Positions 45,767-55,095 of a stretch of DNA of 64,000 bases are shown in pieces. Numbering within the stretch: position 1 is the stretch's first letter; every line of letters begins with the position of its first letter. Both the position numbers and the translations under genes were made by a program. The stretch comes from QQWI01 sp964522015 (GTDB lineage: Bacteria > Bacillota > Clostridia > Peptostreptococcales > Acidaminobacteraceae), in NCBI GenBank assembly GCA_964522015.1, contig CAZFST010000002.1:124001-188000 (forward strand). Direction: 5' to 3'. The notes beneath the pieces are model-generated. The model did not search any database, was not told the origin of the DNA, and was given only the letters and a program-made list of their open reading frames with translations.

Positions 45767-46825
45767 CTAAAATGTTAAGCCGTTTTCTGTGACATAACTG
45801 ATAATGGCAAGAGCCAAAGCCTTGGCACTGTGGTAATCGGACTCTTTAGCAATCCCATAATGGGCGTGAACATATCTTACTGGAATACCAAGTACTACAC
45901 ATGGTATACCCTTTCCTTTGGTATGATAAACAGCCCCATTGGTACCGCCACCTCGGCGGACCGTCTCTTGAAAGGTAATGCCGTTTTCTTTGGCCAATCT
46001 TACAGCCAAAGCCGTTAATCCAGGATGGGAAATCATGGTGCGATCTGCATGGCGAATTTGTACACCACGACCGATCACCCCTTGGGCTTCATCTAAGCTC
46101 ACAAATGTATCATCAGCTGGGGAACCTTCAAAGATAATGGCTAAATCTGCTTGTTTCATATTACCTGCTACTGCTGCGCCACGGCCCCCAATCTCTTCTT
46201 GGGTGGACATAACCCCAAGCACATGATGAGCTGGTAACTGAATAGCGGAGTTGATGGTATCAATCACGAGACAACAGCCTAAACGATTGTCAAAGGCCTT
46301 GCCAATCATCACCTGCTGGGCAGGAAGGTTTTCAAAAGTCACATCTGGCACAAGGGCCATGCCAATACGGATCCCAAGGCCCACCACTTCTTCTCTGGTC
46401 AAGCAACCCACATCTACTAGAATATCTTCAATGACTGGGAGTTTACCGGCTTCCCCTTCTTTCATAAAGTGAACGGGCTTTGAAGCGATGACCCCTTTAA
46501 TAACCGTGCCATTATCTGTCACTAGACGCATCTTTTGCGCCAGTAAATTTTTAATATCCCAGCTACCAATGGCAATCACCCGTAATAACCCTGTGGCGGT
46601 TATGGCCTGAACCATTAAGCCAAGCTCATCAAGGTGGCCATCAAGGAGTATCAAGGGCTTATTCATATCATTTTTATGTGGGGTTAAAAAGCAATTGTTC
46701 ATCACATCCACAAACACGGCCACATCCTCACTGATAAAAGGTTTGGCTGCAGAAATCACATCTGTTTCAAATCCAGAAATACCATTGGCGTTGGATAAAG
46801 CTTCAATAAGTTCTAGGGTTTTCAT
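45767..46825 (-). CDS. M42-family metallo-aminopeptidase
   Basis: 352 residues. Metal and catalytic residues of M42 (tetrahedral aminopeptidase/FrvX/PepA) are visible: DGHLDELG, AFDNRLGC, TQEEIGGRGA with the catalytic Glu pair, FEGSPADD, and the histidine in RYVHAHYG. It removes N-terminal residues from small peptides, usually as a dodecamer. Good ribosome site AGGAGG. First gene of the two-gene operon with the YjjI-like enzyme. Confidence 0.92.
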   Translation of the reverse strand: MKTLELIEALSNANGISGFETDVISAAKPFISEDVAVFVDVMNNCFLTPHKNDMNKPLILLDGHLDELGLMVQAITATGLLRVIAIGSWDIKNLLAQKMRLVTDNGTVIKGVIASKPVHFMKEGEAGKLPVIEDILVDVGCLTREEVVGLGIRIGMALVPDVTFENLPAQQVMIGKAFDNRLGCCLVIDTINSAIQLPAHHVLGVMSTQEEIGGRGAAVAGNMKQADLAIIFEGSPADDTFVSLDEAQGVIGRGVQIRHADRTMISHPGLTALAVRLAKENGITFQETVRRGGGTNGAVYHTKGKGIPCVVLGIPVRYVHAHYGIAKESDYHSAKALALAIISYVTENGLTF

Positions 46826-46883
46826 CGGTTGTCCTCCTAAAATGATTAATGGCTAAATCGTCAGTTGCTGAAACTGGTTTCAC

Positions 46884-48260
46884 TTAGTGTATTGGACTGG
46901 CCTTAACATTTCTAAACTCAGCCCCCCGCTTGAGAATCCAAATAAACCAGGCACATAAAATAATGCCTTTTAAAATACTGGAGATGGAGATGGTCCACCA
47001 AACCCCATTGAGACCCATTAGGGTGTCAACGCTTAAGAGATAGGCCAAAGGCACCCTCAGACCTGTAAAGATGATACTCACCACAGAAGGTGGGACGGTT
47101 CTACCCAGGCCATTAAAAGCACCAGAGGTGGAGATTTCCAGGCACATAAAGAGCTGAGAAGTACCCAATATCCGAAGATACGTGGCACCACTTGGAATAA
47201 TGGCAGGATCAGGAATAAATAAGGAGAAGATAGGCTCCGCAAAAATAATCAAGATCCCCGTGGTTGCCATACCAAAAATCATCATGAGCTTAAAGGATTC
47301 CCGGTAAGCCGCCTTGATACGGTCCAAAGATTTTGCACCGTAGTTTTGACCGACAAAAGCTCCAAGAGCCGTTGAAAAACCAACTGCTGTCATCCAAGAG
47401 ATGGACTCAATTTGTGAGCCAACCTTTTGAACTGCAATGGGCATGTCCCCAAAATAGGAAAGTCTGCGGGCGATAATCATGCTAATTAGGGTAAATGCCG
47501 CACTGGTAAGTGCCACTGGAATACCGATTTTCATTAACTCTTTAACAATGACCAAAGACGGTTTTTTAAAGAACTCAAAGTGCGTAAAAGGAGATCCCTT
47601 GGATTCAATGTGAAGGAGGAACATCGCGGCCACCAGTATTTGAGCGATCACTGTTGCAATAGCGGCCCCTTCGACACCCATTTCGGGCATCCCAAGCCAT
47701 CCAAAAATCAGAATAGGATCTAAGATAATATTAAACGCTAGACCAATGGCATTGATGATAAAAGGGACTTTACTGTTACCAGAACCGTTGTAAATACTTG
47801 AAAAGACCATGGCTGCAAAAGAAAATGGAAATCCAAAAGCCACAATGCCTAAGTAACTAAGTCCCCAAGCGTTGATTTGTGGATTTGGCACTGCAAAAAA
47901 TGAAATCAGTGGCCCTTTAAACAGGAGTATAAAGACCATGTAAATCAGGGATGTTAGAACCGCAAACTGCAGCGCTGTTCTTGCAAAGCGCTTGGCCTTC
48001 TCTTCATCTTTTGCCCCTAAGGACTGAGAAACACCTACCTCAGCACCAATTTGAGAAAGTCTAATCAAAGACATGGATAGCCACATATAAAAACCTGCTG
48101 TACCCGCTGCACTGACAGCATTATAGCCCACTCGACCCAGCCAGATCATATCTGCCATGTTATAAGCCATTTGAATAAAGGAAGTCATCATAATTGGAAC
48201 TGCCACACGAATGAGATTTTGCCTAATAGGACCTTGTGTTAAATCAATGCGTTTACTCAT
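46884..48260 (-). CDS. MATE-family multidrug efflux pump
   Basis: 458 residues from ATG 48260 behind GAGG. Twelve predicted membrane helices in two homologous bundles (motifs IPIMMTSFIQMAYNMADMIW and IMKIGIPVALTSAAFT-like). Exports organic cations in exchange for Na+ or H+, which fits a Na+-based energy economy. Monocistronic. Confidence 0.92.
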   Translation of the reverse strand: MSKRIDLTQGPIRQNLIRVAVPIMMTSFIQMAYNMADMIWLGRVGYNAVSAAGTAGFYMWLSMSLIRLSQIGAEVGVSQSLGAKDEEKAKRFARTALQFAVLTSLIYMVFILLFKGPLISFFAVPNPQINAWGLSYLGIVAFGFPFSFAAMVFSSIYNGSGNSKVPFIINAIGLAFNIILDPILIFGWLGMPEMGVEGAAIATVIAQILVAAMFLLHIESKGSPFTHFEFFKKPSLVIVKELMKIGIPVALTSAAFTLISMIIARRLSYFGDMPIAVQKVGSQIESISWMTAVGFSTALGAFVGQNYGAKSLDRIKAAYRESFKLMMIFGMATTGILIIFAEPIFSLFIPDPAIIPSGATYLRILGTSQLFMCLEISTSGAFNGLGRTVPPSVVSIIFTGLRVPLAYLLSVDTLMGLNGVWWTISISSILKGIILCAWFIWILKRGAEFRNVKASPIH

Positions 48261-48417
48261 ATACACCTCAGTTGTTTTGATAATCGAAATAATAACTTAA
48301 TTATACGTCTTTAAGGCCTAAAAAGACACCCATTTCACAAAAGAAATAGCGTGTCTTTTAGAATTCTTCAAACCCTTGAAGTGATCGTTTTACAAATAGC
48401 CAATAGGTAATAATCCC

Positions 48418-49677
48418 TTATAAGTAGCTAATGAGCAGCATAACATTCAAAATTGTCAATGTAATCCCTATTGCCCATAAGATGATCCGATCAGTCCAAG
48501 AATTTTTGTATTTCCCCATGACTTTCTCAGAAGAAGTCAGATAAATCTGCAAGAACACAGTGATGGGTAGCTGTACACTAAGGAGCATTTGGCTGTAGAT
48601 CAACCCTTGAAAAGGGTTAGGAATCAAGAAAATAAGAATGGTTGAAAATATAAGAATGGCAGTTACACCAATCTTAGTATGGGAATCCTTAATATCGTAG
48701 GGTTCACCAAACATGCCAGCAAAGATAGAGCCTGCCGCCATCCCTGCAGTGGTTGTAGAAGCAATCCCTGAAAATAGTAGAGCAACACCAAAGACAATCG
48801 CTGCTGCTTTTCCCACCAGGGGTGTCAGCATTTGTTGCGCTTGACCTAGTTCTGTCACCACCACTTGATTGTTAAAAAAAGTAGTCGCTGCCAAAATAAT
48901 CATGGCACTATTAATTGCCCAGCCCACAATCATTGAAAACAGCGTATCGGTAAATTCGTACTTCATCTGCATCCGCTTAATGGCTTCATCCTCTAGATTC
49001 CACTGGCGACTTTGAATGACCTCCGAGTGTAAAAAAAGATTATGGGGCATCACCACAGCACCCAAAACAGCCATGATAATTGGCATAGAACCCGTTGGAA
49101 AACTAATGGTGGTCCAACCATGAACCGCCTGATTCCAATCCACCTGCACCACGCTGAGTTCGTAAATAAACGACAAACCGATAATGGACACAAAGCCGAT
49201 AATCCATTTTTCAAGACTTTTATACGAATTACTAAATAGCATCCACAAAATAAGTGCTAAGACCATCACAGCGCCCAGTTTAATCGGCACTTTGAATAAG
49301 AGATTCAGAGCAATGGCTCCACCTAAAATTTCAGCCAAAGCCGTTGAAATGGCCGCTAAAATCCCTGTCCCTAAAACAAACTTAGAAAGCCATGGTTTCA
49401 AATGTTTCGTGGCCGACTCAGCCAAGCAGTCACCGGTGGCAATCCCTAAATGGGCCACATTATGCTGCAAAAAAATCAACATAATCGTTGATAGGGACAC
49501 CATCCATAGTAATTTATAACCGTATTCCGAACCCGCGGCAATATTGGACGCCCAATTACCCGGGTCGATAAATCCCACCGTTACCAGTAGCCCTGGACCG
49601 ATGTATTTCAATAAATCCTTTAACCCGTATGTAGGTTTATGATTCTTTTCTTGAAGTTGCTTTAACCAATTGGCCAT
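48418..49677 (-). CDS. mntH: NRAMP-family Mn2+/Fe2+ transporter
   Basis: 419 residues with about 11 helices. The metal-binding DPGN motif is at 38-41 (FIDPGNWASNIAAGS) and the second ligand helix carries MPHNLFLHS, the canonical DPGN/MPH pair of NRAMP metal transporters. Imports Mn2+ or Fe2+. The upstream region (49745-49800) contains an AT-rich near-palindrome TTGATAATCAATATCATTA like a Fur/MntR box. Confidence 0.93.
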   Translation of the reverse strand: MANWLKQLQEKNHKPTYGLKDLLKYIGPGLLVTVGFIDPGNWASNIAAGSEYGYKLLWMVSLSTIMLIFLQHNVAHLGIATGDCLAESATKHLKPWLSKFVLGTGILAAISTALAEILGGAIALNLLFKVPIKLGAVMVLALILWMLFSNSYKSLEKWIIGFVSIIGLSFIYELSVVQVDWNQAVHGWTTISFPTGSMPIIMAVLGAVVMPHNLFLHSEVIQSRQWNLEDEAIKRMQMKYEFTDTLFSMIVGWAINSAMIILAATTFFNNQVVVTELGQAQQMLTPLVGKAAAIVFGVALLFSGIASTTTAGMAAGSIFAGMFGEPYDIKDSHTKIGVTAILIFSTILIFLIPNPFQGLIYSQMLLSVQLPITVFLQIYLTSSEKVMGKYKNSWTDRIILWAIGITLTILNVMLLISYL

Positions 49678-49848
49678 GCCAAACCTTCTTTCATATCATT
49701 ATAATGCGCCTGATTAAAACGGATTATACCCACAAATCCATAGGCTCACCATTATATTACACCTTTTTCTATTGATAATCAATATCATTATGAGATTTAA
49801 TGGTTCTATTTTTGATTAATTTTCTGATAGGTTAGCCAATAAACAGAT

Positions 49849-50550
49849 CTATAGGCTCCAGTCAATCTCGGTCAGGCCATTTTTCTTCAAATAGTCATTG
49901 GCCTGACTAAAGGGTTTGCTACCAAAAAAACCTCTATAAGAGGAAAGGGGGCTCGGGTGAGGCGCTGTCAGCACCAGGTGCTTGGGGTTTGTCAGCATGG
50001 GCATTTTCTTCTGAGCCGGCTTTCCCCATAAGAAGATGACAATGGGGCGATCCTCTTCATTGACTGCCCGAATCACAGCGTCAGTAAAGAGCTCCCATCC
50101 TTTCCCCTGGTGAGAGTTAGCTTCGTGGGCACGAACGGTCAGCACAGTGTTGAGTAGCAGCACCCCTTGATCTGCCCACTTTTTAAGATAGCCATGGTCA
50201 GGAATAGGGCATCCCATGTCGTCGTTCAGTTCTTTATAGATGTTCTTAAGAGATGGGGGCAATTTCTTTTGGCTTGGCAGCACCGAGAACGACAGACCAT
50301 GGGCTTGATTCTCATCATGATAAGGGTCTTGCCCTAGTAGCAATACCTTAACATCCGATAAGGCTGTCATATTTAGAGCATTAAAAATTGCTTCTTTAGG
50401 CGGAAAAATGGTCTGTGTCTGATATTCAGCTTCTACGAAAGTCATGAGTTCACCAAAATAAGGTTTCTCAAACTCTCCTGCTAAAGCGCTATGCCAGCCA
50501 CTTTTCAATAAAGTGCTCTGCCAATCGCTATTCAATAAATCATTCATCAT
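49849..50550 (-). CDS. ung: Uracil-DNA glycosylase
   Basis: 233 residues from ATG 50550 (or 50547, which is better spaced from GGAGG). The water-activating loop LLGQDPYHDENQAHGLSFSV and the minor-groove loop HPSPLSSYRGFFG are diagnostic of family 1 UDG, which removes uracil from DNA at the start of base-excision repair. Confidence 0.97.
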   Translation of the reverse strand: MMNDLLNSDWQSTLLKSGWHSALAGEFEKPYFGELMTFVEAEYQTQTIFPPKEAIFNALNMTALSDVKVLLLGQDPYHDENQAHGLSFSVLPSQKKLPPSLKNIYKELNDDMGCPIPDHGYLKKWADQGVLLLNTVLTVRAHEANSHQGKGWELFTDAVIRAVNEEDRPIVIFLWGKPAQKKMPMLTNPKHLVLTAPHPSPLSSYRGFFGSKPFSQANDYLKKNGLTEIDWSL

Positions 50551-50683
50551 ACGCCTCCAAATATATAGAACAGATGTCAATTACTTTTTAAACTTTCTTG
50601 ACATCAGGAGTTGTTATTTTCTATTTATAGTGTAGCATAGACAAAAAAATCAATCAATGAAATCGGCCAATGCATTACCAGAA

Positions 50684-50712
50684 TTGACATTAGATAATTT
50701 TTGCAATACAAT
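50684..50712 (+). promoter_or_regulatory. Sigma-A promoter of the toxin-antitoxin pair
   Basis: TTGACA, a 17-base spacer and TACAAT, 22 bases before the GTG start. TACAATGTA just at the -10 is a short palindrome that the antitoxin could bind. Confidence 0.8.
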
Positions 50713-50734
50713 GTAATACAAAGGAGGTGTTTTT

Positions 50735-50947
50735 GTGTCTACTATATCTTTGAGATTCAATAATCGCGATGAGGCTTTGGTCAGAAAGTACGCAGCCCTT
50801 CATAATACTTCCGTTTCAGATTTGATTCGAAGCGCTGTCATAGAAATGATTGAAAATGAGATCGATGTCGAAATGTTTGATAAGGCAGTTGCTGAAACGC
50901 AAGCAATCTATAGCCTTGAAGAAACTAAGAAAGCGCTGGGTTTATAA
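50735..50947 (+). CDS. Ribbon-helix-helix antitoxin (RelB/DUF6290-like)
   Basis: 70 residues from GTG 50735 behind AAAGGAGGTG. N-terminal ribbon-helix-helix MSTISLRFNNRDEALVRKYA and HNTSVSDLIRSA; C-terminal helix (EMFDKAVAETQAIYSLEET) wraps the toxin. Represses its own promoter. Followed three bases later by the RelE-like toxin. Confidence 0.9.
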   Translation: MSTISLRFNNRDEALVRKYAALHNTSVSDLIRSAVIEMIENEIDVEMFDKAVAETQAIYSLEETKKALGL

Positions 50948-50949
50948 CC

Positions 50950-51216
50950 ATGGCCTGGCAAGTTGAGTTTACCGATGTAGCGCTTAAAAGTCTAAAAAAA
51001 ATGGACAAACAAGAAGCAGCACTCATTATCGGGTATATTGAAAAGAAACTCGTTGGAGACATTGATCCACGCTCATTTGGAAAACCCTTAGTCAGTAATC
51101 ACAAAGGCAAATGGCGCTATCGTATCGGTGACTATCGCATCCTCTGTCGCATTGAAGACGAACGGGTTGTCATTGTCATTGTACTCATTGGAAATCGCTC
51201 TAGTATCTACAAATAA
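50950..51216 (+). CDS. RelE/ParE-family toxin
   Basis: 88 residues. The RelE fold shows KSLKKMDKQEAALI, then KGKWRYRIGDYRILCRIE and a final VVIVIVLIGNRSSIY. RelE proteins cleave mRNA in the ribosome A site; the end motif is GNRSSIYK rather than the usual GHRREVY, so activity is inferred from fold and pairing. Confidence 0.9.
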   Translation: MAWQVEFTDVALKSLKKMDKQEAALIIGYIEKKLVGDIDPRSFGKPLVSNHKGKWRYRIGDYRILCRIEDERVVIVIVLIGNRSSIYK

Positions 51217-51236
51217 TGCTGTTCACTTATAAAATT

Positions 51237-51297
51237 AAAAGCACCCCTGGCCAAGGCCCTGTCAATTTACAGGACTCTTGTGCGAGGTGGTGCTTTT
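51237..51297 (+). terminator. Terminator of the toxin-antitoxin operon
   Basis: AAAAGCACC pairs with GGTGCTTTT around an inner CCTGT/ACAGG hairpin, followed by ATTTTCG. Confidence 0.75.
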
Positions 51298-51358
51298 ATT
51301 TTCGTGTCGTTAACCCTTACTTGCGGTTTTCATAACACTCATAACCCTTAATAAACCC

Positions 51359-52108
51359 TTAGTATACTTCGTCAAGCTTATCCATTATTTTTGCAGCGGC
51401 ATCCTTGTCTACAATCACAATCACGTTTGGATGGAGTTGCAAACAAGAAGCCGGCATTTCTGGATGGATTAAACCAAACATCATATCGTATACAGCGTCT
51501 TGCTTAGAAGCACCACTGGCAAGCAGTAGCACTTTTCTGGCGTGCATAATGGTTTTGATACCCATACTGATGGCTTGACGGGGTACAAGGTCAGCGCTGT
51601 CAAAGAACCGTGCGTTGGCATCAATGGTATCTTGGTCTAACTTTACTAAGTGGGTTTTGGCTTCGAACTTCAAATCTGGTTCGTTAAAGCCAATATGACC
51701 ATTTCGTCCAATACCAAGTAGTTGCATATCGATACCGCCAGCAGCCTTAATCTTAGCTTCATAGGCATTGCACTCTGTTTGTATGTCAGCTGCAAGACCA
51801 CTTGGAATGTGAAGAAGAGCTGGATTCACATCCACATGATTAAATAAATTATCTTTCATAAAATAATCATAACTTTGGGTATGCTCTGGACTCAAATCAT
51901 AATACTCATCCAAATTGAAAGCTGTCATTTTAGAAAAAGGAAGATCCTCTTCTTTATGAAGGCGAATCAACTCTTGATAAGTGCCTACAGGGGTAGAACC
52001 CGTTGCCAAACCCAGTACTGATTCAGGTTTAAGCCATAACTGGTTGGCAATAATCGCAGCCGCTTTTTTGCTTAAATCCTGATAATCATTTGCGATAATG
52101 ACGCGCAT
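51359..52108 (-). CDS. nagB: Glucosamine-6-phosphate deaminase
   Basis: 249 residues. GLATGSTPVGTYQELI binds the phosphate, and GIGRNGHIGFNEP contains the catalytic Asp-His ring-opening set. Converts glucosamine-6-phosphate to fructose-6-phosphate plus ammonia. Last gene of the amino-sugar operon, 32 bases after nagA. Confidence 0.97.
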   Translation of the reverse strand: MRVIIANDYQDLSKKAAAIIANQLWLKPESVLGLATGSTPVGTYQELIRLHKEEDLPFSKMTAFNLDEYYDLSPEHTQSYDYFMKDNLFNHVDVNPALLHIPSGLAADIQTECNAYEAKIKAAGGIDMQLLGIGRNGHIGFNEPDLKFEAKTHLVKLDQDTIDANARFFDSADLVPRQAISMGIKTIMHARKVLLLASGASKQDAVYDMMFGLIHPEMPASCLQLHPNVIVIVDKDAAAKIMDKLDEVY

Positions 52109-52140
52109 ATTCCTTCTCCTTAAATTACATAGGTACTGAG

Positions 52141-53268
52141 TTAAAGTTTAGGCTCACCATTGACAAAGGTTTGCACTACCTCAAATTGGTCGGTTAGTAC
52201 CACAATATCAGCATGATAGCCTGGTTGCAGTAAGCCGACTTCTTTGAAGTCCATCAGGCGAGCTTGATTCTCACCCACCATGGAAACCAGGTTCTCCACC
52301 GTTTCATCGGTGTGTTTTGCAAAGTGTTTTAGGGCATGGTTCATGGTTAGAATTGAACCCGCTAATGTGCCGTCTGTTTTTAAAGTAGCTTTTTCGTGGT
52401 CAACCGTAACCATCAAACTTCCCAGGCTGTATTCCCCAGGTTTTAAACCACCTGCGCGCATGCAATCGGTCACAAGCATCAACCGCTTATTGCCTTTATG
52501 TTTATAAAGGGTTCTAAAAAGATGGGGGTTCACATGGATTGTGTCCGCTATTAGCTCCGTATAAACGTCGCTATTGAGAATAGCGCCCACAACACCAGGC
52601 TCTCTGTGATGCAGTCCACGCATGGCGTTAAACACATGGGTGACAGAGTGAACCCCACGATTGAAGGCATCAGATGCCTGATCGTAAGTTGCATTGGAAT
52701 GGCCTAAGGATAGTCTGATGCCGGTTCTTTTAGACCAAGATATCATGTGATTCTCTGGATCCAGTTCTGGTGCATAGGTAATGAGTTTAATCATATCATC
52801 ATCTTGTTCAAAGAGAGCGACATCTGGCGGGATAATAAACGCCTCATTGTGTGCCCCTTTCATCACAGTATTGATGAAAGGACCTTCAAGATGAACCCCA
52901 TGACATTTGGCGCCACTGACTTTAGCGCCATTTTGACGGACATTGTCGATTGCCACTTTTAGGTTTTCAATAGAATCAGTCACTGTGGTTGCCAGAAAAC
53001 TGGTTACCCCGTGCTTGACCATTTCCTTTGAAATACCCTCCAGTGCTTCTGGTGTCCCATCCATTGTATCGAACCCCCCCATGCCATGGACGTGAATATC
53101 AATAAATCCCGGCATAACAAGAGCACCCTGGACGTCAATCCGGGTGCACTCTAAGGGTAAATCCCTAGGGTTAACAAGACCAATAATACGGTCTTCAAAA
53201 AGCAGTGCTTGACCATCAAGCACCTGATTGTCCACAATAATTCTACCGTTCACAATCGCTTTTTTCAT
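52141..53268 (-). CDS. nagA: N-acetylglucosamine-6-phosphate deacetylase
   Basis: 375 residues. Amidohydrolase with GFIDIHVHGMGGFDTMDG, HLEGPF, LGHSNATYD and the catalytic aspartate in LVTDCMRAGG. Converts GlcNAc-6-phosphate to glucosamine-6-phosphate for NagB. ATG 53268 behind AAGGAG. Confidence 0.97.
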   Translation of the reverse strand: MKKAIVNGRIIVDNQVLDGQALLFEDRIIGLVNPRDLPLECTRIDVQGALVMPGFIDIHVHGMGGFDTMDGTPEALEGISKEMVKHGVTSFLATTVTDSIENLKVAIDNVRQNGAKVSGAKCHGVHLEGPFINTVMKGAHNEAFIIPPDVALFEQDDDMIKLITYAPELDPENHMISWSKRTGIRLSLGHSNATYDQASDAFNRGVHSVTHVFNAMRGLHHREPGVVGAILNSDVYTELIADTIHVNPHLFRTLYKHKGNKRLMLVTDCMRAGGLKPGEYSLGSLMVTVDHEKATLKTDGTLAGSILTMNHALKHFAKHTDETVENLVSMVGENQARLMDFKEVGLLQPGYHADIVVLTDQFEVVQTFVNGEPKL

Positions 53269-53333
53269 TGGTTACTCCTTATAATAATCCAGTGGAAAAG
53301 GAAAAATTCTTAAACAGACGTTTGACACTCAAA

Positions 53334-54413
53334 TCAAACTTCAAAAGCGAATTTATCCCATGGGTGAATGTGCTTTAGTAAATGGACTTCTTCGGGTACG
53401 ATTCTTGCCACCACATTGGATTTCCCACTGTTTTCCATAGGCAATCTAGCCACTTGAAGCTCCCCTGCGTATCGGGCATATAAATCACTTTCAATAATGA
53501 TATCACCCGGTTGTATATGAGGAGTATAAGTAGCTGGAAAAGCATGTCCTTTATACTTCACCCGTGACTGAGTCGAACGCATCAAGTATTCTGACACATC
53601 CCCACGGTTATAGTGTGGCTCCTCTAAAACAATCACCTTTTCAAGGTCTGATGCGGTTGGTAAAATCTCTAACTTAAATGTTTTTAGTGATTTTGACACC
53701 CCCGATAAAGCAATCAGCTCTTCATCACTGGCAATGCCATTTCCAATAATAACATTGTCAATAAGCTCTGAATAGAACAAATCTTTGGCCTGAACTGTTA
53801 TGGCTTGGGACCGGTGCTCTTCTAATGTGCACAAGCCTTCATTAACTGGCCAAGGTCCAAACATAGCACTATGGGAACTGACAAAAGCTGACGTTCCAAT
53901 ATTTTGGCTTTTAAACTGCTCGGAACAAGCTAAAAAGTGACTTCTTGAGAGACCCGTGTAGCGGTGGGGATAAAAATTATGACAACCAATCAGATTTGCT
54001 TTATTAGGGCGATGGCTCAAAATATTTTCCAAATACTTGGTACCGTTTGACATATTAATCTCGATTTTAAGATCGTGTTCATTATAGGTCATGATACTTT
54101 CTTCAATCCCCGTAAAACCAAGATCTAAACGAATGCCATAAAGACCCATGGCCTTAAAATAACCAAGATTTTGATAATCAAGGCCCAGTGTTTTGAAAAC
54201 CCCTGGATCAACATCTGCAATCACTTGCATATTTCGCTGTGCAGCATAATCAACCAATTCTTTGAAGGGTTTAAATGGGTCATCCCCTTCACCGGCACTA
54301 ATCATACAAGTAAAGATTCGCTTGTAACCCAGCATACTTGCCGTCTCAATATATCGTTTAAATGCTTCTTGAGAGGCATTACCAGGATAAATTGAAATAC
54401 CCAGTTGTCTCAT
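53334..54413 (-). CDS. mupG: MupG-like 6-phospho-N-acetylmuramidase (DUF871)
   Basis: 359 residues. Starts RQLGISIYPGNAS, then ISAGEGDDPFKPF and VDPGVFKTLG of a TIM barrel (1-240), followed by a ~110-residue beta C-terminal domain, as in DUF871. The Staphylococcus aureus member MupG cleaves phosphorylated MurNAc-GlcNAc brought in by the PTS. In this operon it is the only glycosidase, between PTS IIA and nagA, so cleavage of a phosphorylated GlcNAc-containing disaccharide is its likely job. The exact disaccharide is not proven. Confidence 0.88.
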   Translation of the reverse strand: MRQLGISIYPGNASQEAFKRYIETASMLGYKRIFTCMISAGEGDDPFKPFKELVDYAAQRNMQVIADVDPGVFKTLGLDYQNLGYFKAMGLYGIRLDLGFTGIEESIMTYNEHDLKIEINMSNGTKYLENILSHRPNKANLIGCHNFYPHRYTGLSRSHFLACSEQFKSQNIGTSAFVSSHSAMFGPWPVNEGLCTLEEHRSQAITVQAKDLFYSELIDNVIIGNGIASDEELIALSGVSKSLKTFKLEILPTASDLEKVIVLEEPHYNRGDVSEYLMRSTQSRVKYKGHAFPATYTPHIQPGDIIIESDLYARYAGELQVARLPMENSGKSNVVARIVPEEVHLLKHIHPWDKFAFEV

Positions 54414-54421
54414 AATCTCAC

Positions 54422-54727
54422 CTACTTTGTTTGAAGAGCAGCGTAGATATCAATAAATTCGTTTGCTAAATCTTTTAAGAGTATGGCGTTCATCAAGTGA
54501 TCTTGTGCATGAATCAAGAGCAATGAAACCATTCCGGTTTCGCCCCCGGCTTCCTTTTGAATGAGTTCTGTTTGAAAACGGTGAGCTTTATTTAGCTGCT
54601 CCATGGCAAGTGCTACCTTCTCACGGGCTTCTTCTACTTTGCCCGTTTTAGCACAGTGTATTCCTTCTAGCATATAACTCTTTGCTTCACCGCTAAATGT
54701 AATCAATTGAAATATAATTTCTTCCAT
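54422..54727 (-). CDS. PTS lactose/cellobiose-family IIA component
   Basis: 101 residues from ATG 54727 behind GGGAGG; an upstream extension of the frame lacks a site. Three-helix IIA of the Lac family; the phosphorylation site region is LLLIHAQDHLMNA, with His73 or His77. Receives phosphate from HPr and passes it to IIB. Starts a second half of the operon, eight bases before the MupG-like gene. Confidence 0.93.
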   Translation of the reverse strand: MEEIIFQLITFSGEAKSYMLEGIHCAKTGKVEEAREKVALAMEQLNKAHRFQTELIQKEAGGETGMVSLLLIHAQDHLMNAILLKDLANEFIDIYAALQTK

Positions 54728-54911
54728 GGTAATGCCTCCCTCTAGGTGTGCCAAGTGGCAGTCTTTCATATCTGAATCCGCTTGATGCGAACAATCATTC
54801 TATCTAATAATGCTGTCTGTTGACTAATTATGGTCAGAATTCCTAACCTCAGTATGCATCCATCTCTTATAATATCGACCTATTTGCGCATATAGTAATT
54901 TTAACACAATC

Positions 54912-54925
54912 TTAAAGCGCTTAAA
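54912..54925. promoter_or_regulatory. cre-like site upstream of PTS IIA
   Basis: TTAAAGCGCTTAAA, nearly palindromic, matching the CcpA cre consensus TGWAANCGNTNWCA at all but two positions. It lies in the 368-base gap between the IIC stop and IIA start. A possible -10 (TATTAT, about 54869) follows on the minus strand; otherwise the gap holds only the hairpin at 54996-55025. Confidence 0.55.
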
Positions 54926-54995
54926 AGTATCAAGTTTGAGCAACCGATTTCCTAAAACGATTTTATTTCGGGACACTTACAAAATGTCTATAAAG

Positions 54996-55025
54996 ACTGA
55001 ATAGGGCCTATGGGCCCTATTCAGT
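54996..55025 (-). terminator. GC-rich hairpin after PTS IIC
   Basis: 13-bp stem ACTGAATAGGGCC/GGCCCTATTCAGT. On the minus strand only CTTTATAGACATTTTG follows, so it probably attenuates or stabilises rather than fully stops the operon. Confidence 0.6.
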
Positions 55026-55095
55026 TAAATCACTTCACATGCTTATAACTTACTTCACATGCCTACAAACCATGTTGCATGCTTATAAATCACTA

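Noticed and set aside
54728..54769. Sigma-54 promoter at TTGGCAC just upstream of PTS IIA
   Set aside because: The -24 element is present but the expected TTGC -12 element is absent (GAGG instead), and it overlaps the ribosome-site region.
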